A stretch of DNA of 64,000 bases, from the NCBI RefSeq assembly GCF_037975245.1, contig NC_092568.1, forward strand, positions 10,317,501 through 10,381,500. The letters are read 5' to 3'. The notes beneath the pieces are model-generated. The model was not told the DNA's origin. It worked only from the letters and a program-made list of their open reading frames with translations, and ran no database searches. Each line of letters starts with the position of its first letter. Within the stretch, counting starts at the first letter, position 1. Shown here piece after piece: positions 13,501 to 25,200 of the stretch. A program made the position numbers and the translations under genes. This stretch comes from Apostichopus japonicus (lineage: Eukaryota > Echinodermata > Holothuroidea > Aspidochirotida > Stichopodidae).

Positions 13501-15223
13501 CGATTTGTATGAAAAATTTCAATATTGTGCCTTTGTTTATATTTATTAACTTTAATGTGAAATTTACTCACAAGAGTCAACTTCATAATAAAAGTGAGAA
13601 AAACGTACCCAGCATAGGACTGCTATTATTTGTGTGCAAATGACTCATCCATGCAGTACGTCACTTCTGTTCAGTACCATTTTTCCCTTCCCCCCCCCTT
13701 TTCTTTCTCCCGAAGGGGAACACTATGGAGACACTCTTATTGACCTTGTAAAATTGTGAGGGGGACCACAGATTACAAAGACGCCAATGTCCTATAACGA
13801 GGATCGCAAAGTCGGTAATTATTATTACGGTTAGATTTGTCCAATACGGCAACATACAGAAACGTCCTCAAAGCCGAAGCCAAAGTGAATTAATCAGGTC
13901 ACACATTCAGAGTCTATGCATGCTCAGTTCTTCAATACCGCCCTCCTTACCTTTGGAAAACATTTTATTCGGTAGTTTTGATTTCTTTACTTGACACGGA
14001 TGAAAGAAGCAAGTTGGTGAAAGCTAAGTAAACAAGATCCTATTTCAGGCATCTCCTCAGAAACAAGAAATAGCGAAATGCAGTTGAAGAAAAGTAGAGA
14101 GAAACAGAAAGAGAACTGGCAGCTTTATTTTAAGTTACTTGTTTTAGTGTTTCTTTAATTATTTTTGACTTGCAGCAAGCAAAGACAGACTTCACAGTTC
14201 TTAATTCTATTTTCGAGGCTATTCGATAGTTTTGCACCAATTGAATGGATATCATGGTTGGAAATTTTAGTGTAATACTCAAGTTCCAAGTTAGGCGGTG
14301 ATGAAAGTCCCAGTTGATGTTAAACTATTAGCAATTTACTGGCAAAGATGACGTCTCTTCAGGTATCAAACAATATTTGCTGATCGGATTCCACAATGTT
14401 TTAGTGCTCAATGTCGAATTATATTGCAAGTAAATGCTAGGAGGGTCTGCATGCTTGTTCATAGAGGTCAAAGTTTATTGGAGGTCACCATTTGTCAGAT
14501 TCTCAAAATTTGGTAATAGCAATAGTTCCAAAGGTAAAGCTTAATGAACTTCATGGGAATTTGGATACACCTTATTACTACAAGAACTCTGTGTACAATT
14601 AACACTCAATTCTTGCATATTATACAGCAAGGAATCACAAAGTCTCATGACATCTGGTTTTTGTTAATTATCTCAAAATAGTTTAACTTTTTTACAACTA
14701 AATGTTGCAAGTCTTTGTAACAAACCTCAATATTATTGTATTTTTAAGTTCTTGATACTGATTTGTGCTTCCTGGACCAGAGAACAAGCCTTTATACATA
14801 AAGCTTCTTCTATTGCCTGTGAGGTCATTAGCCTCTACGTCAACACAATCCACACCAAGATTGAGCAATTCCAAATAATTCCTCTGACCGTATTGAAGAC
14901 TTCCAGTTTTCTGGGGCTATTATATTCAATATACCCCATGTTTAGTCCTTCATTCTAGTCTGTCCTCAAAAATCTTCAAAATTTCAGAAGTACACCATCT
15001 GGACTTGTCTTCATAATATCAATTTCAAAGATAAAAACCCCCTGGGCTGTGATTGGCACTTGATACAACCAATGAGAGCTTAAGTTTAAATCAACAGAGA
15101 GACATTACCTAGAGCATTAGTAAACATGATAGTATGGCTTTATTCTTAGAATGCAGTTTATTTTGACAGGCAACGAGTACCGCACAAGAAGATGATGAAG
15201 ATGATAAGAACACAATGATCTGA
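5239..15223 (+). CDS. Unrecognised Lys/Arg/Glu-rich disordered protein, 3' part of gene
   Basis: I do not recognise this gene. Three exons join in phase 0: 5239-7583, 8583-8699 and 15170-15223 (stop TGA). Together they encode about 837 residues if translation enters from an upstream exon, or 813 from the ATG at 5313. The protein is almost wholly low-complexity and charged. It has a GRGPGE repeat block (residues about 175-278 from that ATG), many KK/KR clusters suggesting nuclear location, two similar motifs 'GRKSERINRIKGK' and 'GRKQSEKINRIQR' (about 461 and 658), an acidic-aromatic motif GSDDEWKEV (about 720), a second one, DSLWEAADDA, in exon 2, and an acidic tail. Acidic-W-x-x-V motifs in DNA repair and transcription proteins bind the TFIIH p62 PH domain, so a chromatin, repair or transcription role is possible but unproven. 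The gene is convergent with WDHD1. Confidence 0.6.
5836..6145 (+). repeat. In-frame 18-bp minisatellite (GRGPGE units)
   Basis: About 17 copies of an 18-bp purine-rich unit (type 'ggaccaggggagggaaga') lie inside the long exon. Eighteen bases is a multiple of three, so each unit adds six residues (GRGPGE, with variants GRGSGD and GRASGE) without changing frame. The four copies around 6000-6060 are nearly identical, which suggests recent expansion. Confidence 0.9.
7584..8300 (+). other. Intron of the unknown gene
   Basis: AT-rich, with no exon recognised. The donor is GTAAGT. Confidence 0.55.
8301..8371 (+). CDS. Possible cassette exon of the unknown gene
   Basis: The segment has an acceptor 'ggtgctacag' and is open in phase 0, beginning PLSDEEHKESQ, a composition like its neighbours. 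Two donors are possible: ATG|GTCACA after 8354 gives a frame-neutral 18-codon exon, and CTAG|GTGAAG after 8371 has the better consensus but leaves phase 2, which would put the next two exons into a different frame that is also open. Evidence is splice-site pattern only. Confidence 0.3.
8583..8699 (+). CDS. Unknown gene, acidic exon
   Basis: A 39-codon exon lies between 'ctctctgcag' and GAT|GTAAGT, phase 0 at both ends. It encodes a Ser/Asp-rich stretch starting MESSDIQASDSLWEAADD and ending with an acidic cluster. It joins in frame to the long exon and to the terminal exon. Confidence 0.65.
10309..10412. repeat. Short AT-rich tandem repeat
   Basis: Diverged copies of a 10-13 bp unit of the type 'ggtttaatatt' occur head to tail. 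It is intronic. Confidence 0.7.
11773..12094. repeat. 15-bp minisatellite (gggtctacgggtatg)
   Basis: About 21 copies of a 15-bp unit with limited variation (tac/tat, ggg/cgg/tgg) are present. Because the unit is five codons long, it keeps three forward frames open, giving artefactual ORFs of GSTGM, VYGYG and GLRVW pentapeptides. No start, acceptor or donor context supports translation. Confidence 0.9.
12372..12585 (+). mobile_element. tRNA-derived SINE (family B), full head
   Basis: The head has polymerase III box A-like 'tgctcaagtgg' and box B 'ggttcgagccc' (about 12406), then a body 'ccagatcattacgttgtgtc' shared almost word for word with the copy at 21947. The tail ends near 'caatgaccagggtgataat'. 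Confidence 0.75.
14440..14660 (+). repeat. Modular AGGTCA-rich repeat, diverged copy
   Basis: The word order matches the other copies: 'gaggtcaaag', 'ggaggtcacc', 'cagattctcaaaa', then 'tggatacaccttatta' and 'acaagaactc'. It is more eroded than the copy at 42240-42760. Confidence 0.45.
15170..15223 (+). CDS. Unknown gene, terminal coding exon
   Basis: The exon follows an acceptor 'ttattttgacag' and reads ATSTAQEDDEDDKNTMI then TGA, continuing the acidic composition of the previous exon in phase 0. No canonical AATAAA was found shortly downstream. Confidence 0.6.
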   Translation, partial: ATSTAQEDDEDDKNTMI

Positions 15224-15988
15224 TTATCAGAGTTGTAATGAATCACTTCATTTTAATATCAAAATTAAGTTGTTACAATTTGTTTCTTTGACTTTAGTTG
15301 AGTCACTGACTCGAGTCAATGTATGGTCTCTACGGGGGGGGGGACCTTGTTCCGGCCAGAAGGCTCTTGTCATGATTCCTTGCCATGTTGTTAAAAACTT
15401 TGTTTACTTTACATTTCACCTCAGACATAATACATATAAAGCATATGTTTACAATGTCTCTTTCAAAGCTATAATTTCTTTCAAAGTCAAATCTACCGGT
15501 GGATGAAGAAAAACTACTACAGATTCTTCCTGCCCACGAATCGATGCTGCAATCCAAACTGTTTGACTCTTTAAGCCATCCAGTAGGCTTGAAACAAGCT
15601 TGTTAAAGTTCATTCCTAACACTACAATACCATAATCCACTTCCAAACAGAATTCCAACAAGCATCTAGTGTTATGTTCCGAATGGACAATACAAAGTAT
15701 TCACTCTCACCCATAATGGTGCATTTAGCTGTTAATTAACTCGCTGGTTAATGATAAATTCTTCCGACCTCATTCCTATATGCAAAGTAGGCTATGTATA
15801 AAATCTGCTATGAAAATGTTGAGCGACCCAGAAAAATATCTCAATGTTTCTTTTTCAAGCTTTCGCAAGTTGTTTTTAAGCCTGTTTTAGACAAAGATAC
15901 AACAGTACACAGTACTCTGAGCATTTTATGTCTCCCTGGAAGGAGAATTTAAAGGTATTAAACGTACCCAGTTTCTGTTACCAATCGA
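15224..15988. other. Convergent intergenic space and 3' UTRs
   Basis: It separates the stop codon of the plus-strand unknown gene from that of minus-strand WDHD1, so both 3' UTRs must lie in or overlap these 765 bp. No canonical poly(A) signal is obvious for either strand. A short G-run is at about 15334. Confidence 0.5.
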
Positions 15989-16231
15989 TCAGTCTCTAGC
16001 AAAGTTAGCCAGTTTATTGATGGTAGATTTATTTAAACTCCCACCACCACTCTTTGCAAAGACATTTTTAGCTTTCAATTTCTTCTCGTTGTTGTTGTTT
16101 TCTTTGTCATCTTCTTCTCTCTTGCGTTTCTTGTCCGTCGTCGTTCCTGCTGCCGGGCTCTCGTCTTTCGATTCAACGTCTTTTTCCTCCGTCTCTTTGC
16201 CCCCTTGGTTACTGGAGATGTGATTCCATTT
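15989..16231 (-). CDS. WDHD1: WDHD1 coding exon 23 (end of HMG box, C-terminus)
   Basis: Residues 1019-1098 plus the TGA stop. It starts KWNHISSN, completing the HMG box begun in exon 22. A very basic-acidic stretch (TDKKRKREEDDKENNNN) and the terminal NKLANFARD follow, comparable to the 'KLSAFAF' end of vertebrate WDHD1. The acceptor is 'cttttgacag'. Confidence 0.93.
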   Translation of the reverse strand, partial: KWNHISSNQGGKETEEKDVESKDESPAAGTTTDKKRKREEDDKENNNNEKKLKAKNVFAKSGGGSLNKSTINKLANFARD

Positions 16232-19200
16232 CTGTCAAAAGAAGAAGATAACATATTAAATTCAACAGTTTGTAAAAGACTAAAGAACAAACGTTATAGA
16301 AAACATGAATTTTGCTTTAATCATCCTCAAGACATCGGATGGAACAAAATTCACGAAACCATGACTGTAATTTTTCACTTGCCTGTTTGGTCTCGGTATC
16401 GACCTCCCTCCATTTCTGGATGGCCAATTTGAATATCTCTGTCTCAGATTCCACCTCTGGGTGCTCTGCTGCAATCGTTGATTTATTCTCCTCAAACCAT
16501 AACTGGAAAGCTGATGCAGGTCTAACGAGGAAGAGAGAAAAAACAAAGAAAGTTCATGGTATATTTTGGTATATGGTATATATGGCATATACATGGTATA
16601 TTTTGAACTTGTTCTTAATCAAACTTCAAATACTGAAAACCTTCAACTATTTCTAACAAACAATGTAGGTTATATATGTAAAATGATTACCTTTTCATTG
16701 TGAAACATCAATACACAGATCAACTCCATAGCAACATCACCACCATTTCAACAAAATTAACTGTAAACTTTAGTGGAGCAATTCAAGTACTTAAAATTGA
16801 CCTCCCCACCCCCTACCCACACCCTTAAAATTGACACACCTGATCTCTGGAAAGACCGATGCAGCAGATCTTCAAATGTCCAAATACATCTCATTGATTT
16901 TCTTCTTGATATTTTACTGTATGGATAGTAAGGGTGGGGGGAGGTAGGGGGAAGGGGAAAGATACCCAGAAACAGACACTGTAGATTGTAATTCTGTTGA
17001 GACAATAATGCTAGACATATGTGTAACAGTGAGAGAGAATGTTTCTATTCACTTATATAACACAATAAGAATCTGATGCGAGCTACTTGTGTCACTGATA
17101 TCACAAACGGCAACTTTGACATAGCAACAGAGGAGAGACGACACTTGAACCCTTGAGCGATATCATTCATATCACAGGTTCTTCAGGTTTCAGCTGGAAG
17201 GCCTGTGTGGATGCCTTCTTTCATCATAAGAGGACCTTTTATCATAAATTAAAACTGCTCTTCCAAGTTTGGTGAGCAAGTTTACCAAGCTTACCACAAC
17301 AGACTAAAGATTAAAATATGGCGATTGAGCAAAGGATTACAAAAAATCATCTGGGTTTATCACCAAAATGAAGGTGAATAATGAGAATGCAATCAATGAA
17401 TTTTTATTTCAATTATCCTCATTGTTTCATAGTGATAAAATGAAAAACACAGTCATAAGCAAATTATTTTTTGAATTATACTGCATTTTATGAAATGAAT
17501 CTTGACTACACAAGCTCATCACCAATATAGTTGTAGGATTTGGCTATCACCCTTCATAAGACACTTCTAAAAAAGATGCTTTTCAACTCACTTGAGGGTT
17601 ATTTCACTGTAATTGTTTTCTCCATGTGTGTGTGTTAATTCCAGAGCTGTACTCTACTTTCAATCGCACAAATTTGTTAAGGTCCAATTTCAAAATGTTA
17701 TATATGTTACATACATGTCAACACTTTACATTTGTTTAGCTACATCTCAAGTAGACCACTTAACATTCAGGCAATTGTATCCAGTTAATGGTGACACTCA
17801 AATGCTACATACTTTTGAGAGGCACTCTTTGGTTCAGATTTGGTTCCTTCCAAAGACAGCTTCTCCTGTTTCTTGCCACCCATCGACGATAAAGTCATTT
17901 GAGCTTTCTTGGTTCCTCTTAAGGATGGAGGTGTCTTGTCTGAAAATGAAACGAAAAACAAAAGCTGGAATGAATCTATTAACTGAAGATAGAGTTATTA
18001 GCAACAAAATAATGAGTGTATTCAATTCTCTGAAGAATCTGCAGTTGATAGTTTCCTGTTCCATTTTATGGTAACGTAACTCTGAGCCCAAACGATCACT
18101 GCTTTTCGACAAGTTCACAGAACATAGATACAAAATGATGCAAATTTTCTTGAAAATTTTGAAAGCAAAAATGAATTTGAAGTAACTTGGATTAAATTTT
18201 GTTCATAAACTCATTTGCATGAATCATGGGTGTGCATATGGAAATTTTTTTCCCCTTTATACCTGTCACCTTTATTTCATGACAAGGATGAATAAAGCAT
18301 GAAATATGGACAACTCCACTTTATAGCAGTTGTCCTCAATGAGAATGCAGTGGGGGGGGGGGGGAGGGGGGGGAAATACTCATTTTAAAATATCTGGAAG
18401 TTATTTCAGTGAAAATAATTTTTACCTTTCTTCTGATTCTTTTTATTTTTTTGTCCATCAGTGCTGTTACTCGGTCGTTTCTTCATGTTGTCGAAGACGT
18501 TAGCTCCTCCGAGGGTCGGAGATTCCTCCTCCTGGGTTTCTTTGGCGGCATCGGAGGCAGACTTCTTGAATGGATTCCTTTTCTCGGTGCTGATTGGAGT
18601 GAGGGGTATGAGAGAAGGCTCTGGAAGGAAAGAAAGAAATAGAATTCAATTAAAACCATGAATTTACCCTTTAAAATATCTGTTAATACAGCAGTACTGT
18701 TACAGCAGGATCACTCTAGGTCTGGGGTGGGCAACCTGCGGGCCACATGCGGCCCACAAGTGATTTTTTTTGCGGCCCGTGAGATGTCTCAAGAAAAAGA
18801 AAAAAAATCAATCTATTTTACATCATCACAAAAAACGAGCTAGCTGCTTAGAATTTATCGGCACTAATGATGCTGTCAGGTAGGCCTATTATCCCCATCA
18901 ATTATCAACTGTACTGTATTGACATTATGTTTTTGTGAATACAGATTAAGTACACACAACTATTGCTTGAAAGTCCTCGGAATCAAAGGTTTGAAATCAA
19001 CAGCAGGTCGTTGGTTAGGTGCGGCCCAGTCAATTTTTCACTCCTTATATCTGGCCCATTCATTCAAAAAGGTTGCCCACCCCTGCTCTAGGTACTGATT
19101 GAGACATCAGCAGAACTTCTCTGGCCATCAACAAAGCGATGGATCTAGGTCAATTGACAGAGTAAAGGGCTTGCAATCCTGAAGTCCTATGAATATGCAT

Positions 19201-22200
19201 GACTAATTATAAAATTCAAATGTAACAATCAATCTTCCCATAATGCACCATTTCCAATAAATGATAATGGTAACATGTGATTGAGTATTGAGAGGATGGA
19301 AATCACACAGAGATCAATCAACGAAGACAGACACGTTCTTCTTTCTGTCTCAAGTGGTTAGGCTAACAGCCTACCTTGATTTAGCAACTGAAAATGAAAC
19401 TGGAATGAATCGGGTGAACAGCGAAAAAAAATTATAGCAAGAGCTAAGACATTTACTGGCTAGAACAGTATTCAAACCAGTGATCTCATGCCAGAACACA
19501 CCATCTCTCTCTGAGCTAAACCGGCCGTAAGTTGGAGAAAGATTCCTATAATAAACCATTCAAATGATAGTGAGAAAGTACAGCATCTTGCATATCACTG
19601 TAACCATATATAGAACTCATAGCTTTTGCAGATTCATGATGTGTGGGTATTGGATTATAATAGTTCCCGGCCTTACTTTGTTTTGGCTTCATGACCAGGG
19701 GTCTGTGCTTGGTTGGGATGGGTTTCATCTCTGGCATATCATCGTCCTGGTCGGCATCTTCATCTTCTTCCTCCTCTTCCTCTTCTTGATGATCATCCTC
19801 TTCCATGTCACTCCTCTCTCTACTGCAACAAGAAGAGGCAAGCTTATCCTATCACACCTTCAAAAAAGTTAACGTCTTCATAAAAGTTCACACCATCACA
19901 GAAGTTACTCATATATTTTTGCTTGGATCGTTGCAAGAAGGAGGGCTAGGGAGAGAAGGGTGGCAGGGAGGGGGGGGGGGGAGGAGGCCAGGGGAGAAGA
20001 ATCAAGAGAAGAGATGGAGGCAGGGAAGGAAAATGCCCTGCTCGTAATCTTGTAAGAGTGGAAAACTGGAATAAAAGTTTATTAGAGGTTACAGGATGGT
20101 GCTCGGTTTTCATTTTATGCCATATGAAATTGTGATGATCTGACAAAGGTTTTAGATATCATTAAACAGTCACACCAGCAGAGAACTACAATATTATGTT
20201 TAAAGCAGATATATTAGCAACAAACTCTGGCTGTGTTTAAGCAGATATATCAATATCCTATATACAACTGACACAGTACCATTCTTATCATCAGTATTTA
20301 ATATTACAATTATTTATTATTACAATTATTATCATCAGTATCAAATTATTCAGATATTGGAGGAAATATTTTCCCATTATCAGTTCCTTTTCTCTTGTCA
20401 TTACTACAAGGTTAGAGTGAGGGATTAAATTACACCTCCCATGACCCCCAGCTCTGCCCTTGCATGATTCTGGTTTTACTCACCGTCTTGGGTCGTTTCT
20501 TCTTCTCTGCCAAGTGTCATCTTCATCTTCTGATTCCTCGTCTTCTGACTCTGCTCTCAGGAGCTCTGCAGCCATCTCACTCAGTTTCTCAGCTAAGAGC
20601 ATCTTCCTTGATCTACTAGCATATTTTATAGCTAGCGTCCATGCATGCTGAGTGGTCATCATCTTACATACATCAGCCGCTCGAACTTCTCGTTCCGCTC
20701 TGCATGAAAGCTGAGTAGAAAAATTATAAAAAATGGCAAAATTCAAATCTCGGATATTATTTTATAAATTAGTTCTTGAAAAAGTGAAAATGAACATTTA
20801 AAACCCTTATTTTCATTCAAATAGGTTAGACTTGATACCCTAGTCTGGGGAAGGCTTACATTCTGCTTTACTGCTGGTTTTGGATATTAATTAAGCAATA
20901 TAATTTTAAATTTGAACTTATTTGAAATAGACATTTGAAAATGATTAGAAATGATTTTAAACAGCACATTTGAATGTGAGACTCGAAGCTTATTTTCGTA
21001 ATACCATCTCTCAGTCAGTGATTGGCTAAACATACTTTGCTGCAGAAAATCTTATTATCAATGCTGGTTGGGACATTCACAAAGCTCAAATTTTTTTTAT
21101 ACCAGGAATTGGATCTTTTTCTGATTTTTCTATCATCCGTGTCATGGAGATAATTTAATGGAAAAAAATGCTACGACTATTTCAAGTCCAGGAACCTGAA
21201 TCTGTATTCACAAAGTAATTCAATGGTGAAGTTAGAAAGAAAAGTGCATTCGGCCTTCCGAAAGTAGCATCTGCACTATTTCCCTCGGTATCGAGAAGAG
21301 TTGACTCTAGCGCTGATAACCTTGACTGTAACCGTACCCCTGGCGGTTACGGAAAGCTTTGTAAATAACCCCATGGGTTGCCCTGTCTTTACGGCTTGTA
21401 GTCTCTTATCATATTAATCTTCATTGTCAAATATTAAAATGCAAAAGGTCTACTGTATGAAAGCATTGAGAAGGAAGACTCCTCCAGATCTCATGGTCAT
21501 CAAAACCAGCACTGGGGTGTTTCTATAAACAGATTTCTTATAAAGAAGGGGTATCAATAATAAGGTAATTTATTGTCCTGTGATGTGATATGCAATATAT
21601 ATATCAAGGACGTCACAACGTAAACTCATATCTGATCAAAACAAGCTATGTTTTATTTTAACATAACCTTTTCTTTAATATTTCACAGGGTTACTATAAG
21701 CTCCCCCCCCCCCACACCTCCCAAGGGTAAAGTAGGATAAACTCTCATATTCTATAACTTGGATATTCAATCAAAATGAAAATTGAAGTTTCTTTAGGCT
21801 GACTTTTCTTAAAAAGATAAAAAGATCAAATAACAGCACTGCTTTGGCAAATAAAATCTCAGATGACAATAAGAAAGTCTTGAACATTTGACAAAAATTA
21901 TCATTTCTTTATGACTCTCCGTGGAGCATTATACGGACTTTAAAATGCCAGATCATTACGTTGCGTTCTTGGGCAAGGCACTTAATCTCCATTGCCTCTC
22001 TTCACTCAGGGGTATAAATGGGGTCCTGCGAGGGAACTTCTTAATGTATGTTGCATGTGCCCCTTTGCAGCTGCACCCTATGGGAAGTCCCCTTGGGAGA
22101 CACGTACATATGGCACACTGTAGTGCCCCTGGGAGCAACTGTTGAATTGTGGACACTTTGGTGTGTGGGCGTGACAAGCTAGCAGTGACCAAGGGTTAGT

Positions 22201-25200
22201 TGTGTGGGAAGGCCTGGCCTTGATACAAGACTACAAACTTTCAACTGTAACATATTCCTGTCGTAATTTTGGAAAGAAAGGTGGCGGGGAAGAATAACCC
22301 CTTTGCTTTACAAGAGTCTATATTCCATTCCAGCAGCTCTTAACAAATATTTAAACTTACCGCAAACATCTTCATCAGGGTATCCTGCCCAGCGGTGTTT
22401 GTTCCAGCCATCAACTTCTCACGCAAGTACATCTCCTGTAATGGGGACAGGTTTACATAAAAATCATGTACACATGCATTTCTACATATCTAACAATGAC
22501 ATAATACAGCCTTTTGTACTCAAAGTTTTAAGGTATTTCTTTACTTATTTCTTTGGTTACTGTTCCTTGAGAGAGATGGGTATTGCAACTATGCTGTCAA
22601 TTTTTTCAACATTAACAAATAATTAGTGACTTTGTTTGCATACAAACTATGCTGTTGAGTTTTTCAACATTAAGGAATAAATTAGTGAGTTTGTTTGCAT
22701 TACCAACGCATCTCAATTCCACCAATTTCACCCTGACAGCATACAGGGGATTCACCTTCTAGTGGCATTATGACATCACATATTTTGGAAACTGGTAGCT
22801 TGCTGATATGACTTTCAGACTGTGATATGTTCCAACTCTAGCATCACCATCATGATTAATGAAAGAGTTTTATTCTTCCATTAACTGGTATTACAAGTGA
22901 TTCCCCTAAGTTAATTCCAACTTGATTTACTACTAATAGTAAGAAGAGAGAACACTCGTGCTTAGCATCTTACCTCCAGTTGCCCTTTGTCAGCTTCCAG
23001 GTCACAGAGAGGGAGTTGGAATGGTAAGAGAATAGGGGTGGGCCTTGGTAATGTTGGAGGGAAGGTGGATCCCTTGCAGCTGACACAGCGAATCTGGGCA
23101 GGGCTCTCTTGCATCCCAATAATCCAATGGTGATCAGATTTTCCTTTTGTCTGAATGAAAGACAGAAATGGTGAAAAGAACTATATAAGTTGTACTGCAA
23201 TATGGCTTGAGCAATTCACGAGCATGTTACGAGAGGAAGGGAAAAGTGAAGAGAGAGAGGGTAATAATATTAAGGTAAGGTAGGTAAGGTAAGGTGGGTA
23301 AAGTAAGGTGGGTAAGGTAAGTGTAACGTTTTAAGGTTTGGCAGACTGATGATTTGATCCCACCTGAATCTTGATGGGCAGACAAAAAAAAACAGGAAAA
23401 AAAGTGTTAATAGACAGATAGAATGGACTATGTTACCGGTCAGTGACTTGCAGTATCAAATAGAAGTGAACCAGTAATGATGCTAGAATCAAAGCGTCAG
23501 GTCCTCTATCTATTATACATTTTACTCACATAACTTTATTGCAGTAGATTAAAACAGTTTGCTATTGGAGAGGATAAACTGTTATCATCTTAATACATGT
23601 TGAGACTTTATATCGCATAGTTCTGTAAGGAAAATGGGCAGAGGGGTTGGGGGACAACAGGGAGGGGCAGAGGGGTTGGGGGACAACAGGGAGAAGCTGG
23701 GGGGGGGGTTGTTGGTTACAGGCTTCTCATAAAAATTAATATCCATATTATAATACAATACATGTTTAATATTACATCATATTAGTTACTGTAATATTAC
23801 CATATTTATACTATTATTCTACCTAACAGTCCCTTAAATTATCTTTCATCCTAAACTACTAAGTAATGAGTATTCATATTTAGGTCATGGCCCTTTCTAT
23901 ATAAATATTAATTGCAGAAAAATGAAGTAAAATGGACATTTTTACTAAAAAAAATGCAGTCTATTCATTATTTGAAATGAAGATTTACTAGTCAAAGATT
24001 CAAAAATGCTCTGTTCTGGGAATATTTAAGCATCAGATCGTATTGAAAATTTAATAAAAATTAACACAGAAGGTTGCTTTGGAGACAAATACATCAACAA
24101 ACTGAATAACTGCAAAGATTATCAGGGATAGAATCCATATTTACGTGTGACTTGGTGTTAGCTACGGAAATCCATGCCGAAGACTGTTGATTGTACAGTC
24201 TTACGATTCCATTGGAATCTACGCTTGCTGCTGTACCTTCTACTGTAAATCTGTCAGAGGAGAAAAAGAAATATTATAACAAAACACTCAACAGACTTGC
24301 TAAATGCATCCACACACTCCTTCACACTCTTTTAGGCTGAAAGAGGTTTCAAGACAAGGGTATATTCAGAGGTCAACATGGGTCGACCTTCATTAAATTT
24401 GGTCGAGTTGATAAAGGCTGTGGCATTAGAAGCAATGTAAACCTAGTATCTGGGAAGTCATGGGTTCGATCCCTGGCCTGCCAAAGAAAACTGGGTATTT
24501 TCAACCAAGGAGAAATCCAGGGTTTCTTCTATCTGAAAATGGTCTTCCAAATTGTAAAAGAAATCCAAAATGAGCTAAACTTGAATAGCCTCCCAACGTG
24601 AAGTGCAAGTTACAAGGCAATCCGCTTCTTTTCACAAAAACATGTGGCTGCTTGGCGTCGTAAATTAACTGCCTTCATTCCTTACATAATGTTACATTAT
24701 AGTAGAGGCTGAACATTTTAATATTCTTCCGTGGGCTTAATATGAGTACTCATCAAAATGTGTCCCATCGATGAAACTTTGAAAATGGACTAGTCCATGG
24801 TTCCTCTGCTGATAATGGGGATCAACCTCAATGGTCTTTGTCAGAACAGGAATCTTTGTTTGTTTTGTCAGGAACAAATATTTTTGGCAAACTTATTGTA
24901 GCAAACTTATTTTAGCCTATTTTAACTTATTTTAGCTTATTTTAACTTATTTTAGTGTATTTTAACTTATTTAGCAAACCTATTTTAGCAAAGACTGATG
25001 TTTGTCGGTCACTAACTATTGTAGTTGTTACCGTTACAGTTGTGATTTTTCATTTGTGATTTTATGAAAATGTATAATGCTGACTACTGACTGCGCGACT
25101 CACCCCAGCCAGGTTAACGTTGACTTGGCGCTCAGAGGTAATCTTGAATCGACCACAACAGCCTTTGCATTCTTAGACAATTGGTATAGTTGAAACCCCA

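Larger units (their letters stand above)
8700..15169 (+). other. Large intron of the unknown gene
   Basis: About 6.5 kb between the acidic exon and the terminal exon. It holds a C-run near 9290-9302, an AT-rich short tandem repeat, the GSTGM minisatellite, a SINE and a modular repeat, listed separately. No other exon was recognised on either strand. Confidence 0.5.

Noticed and set aside
16017..16223. Plus-strand ORF with Leu/Ser-rich 'signal-like' N-terminus
   Set aside because: Antisense of the Lys/Glu-rich C-terminal exon of WDHD1.
19564..19872. Plus-strand hydrophobic ORF that looks like a membrane protein
   Set aside because: Antisense of WDHD1 exon 19, whose Glu/Asp codons read as Phe/Leu/Ile on the other strand.
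22970..23200. Minus-strand 76-codon ORF (QKENLITIGLLGCKRA..)
   Set aside because: Wrong frame of WDHD1 exon 16. The frame set by phase gives the conserved SepB sequence instead.
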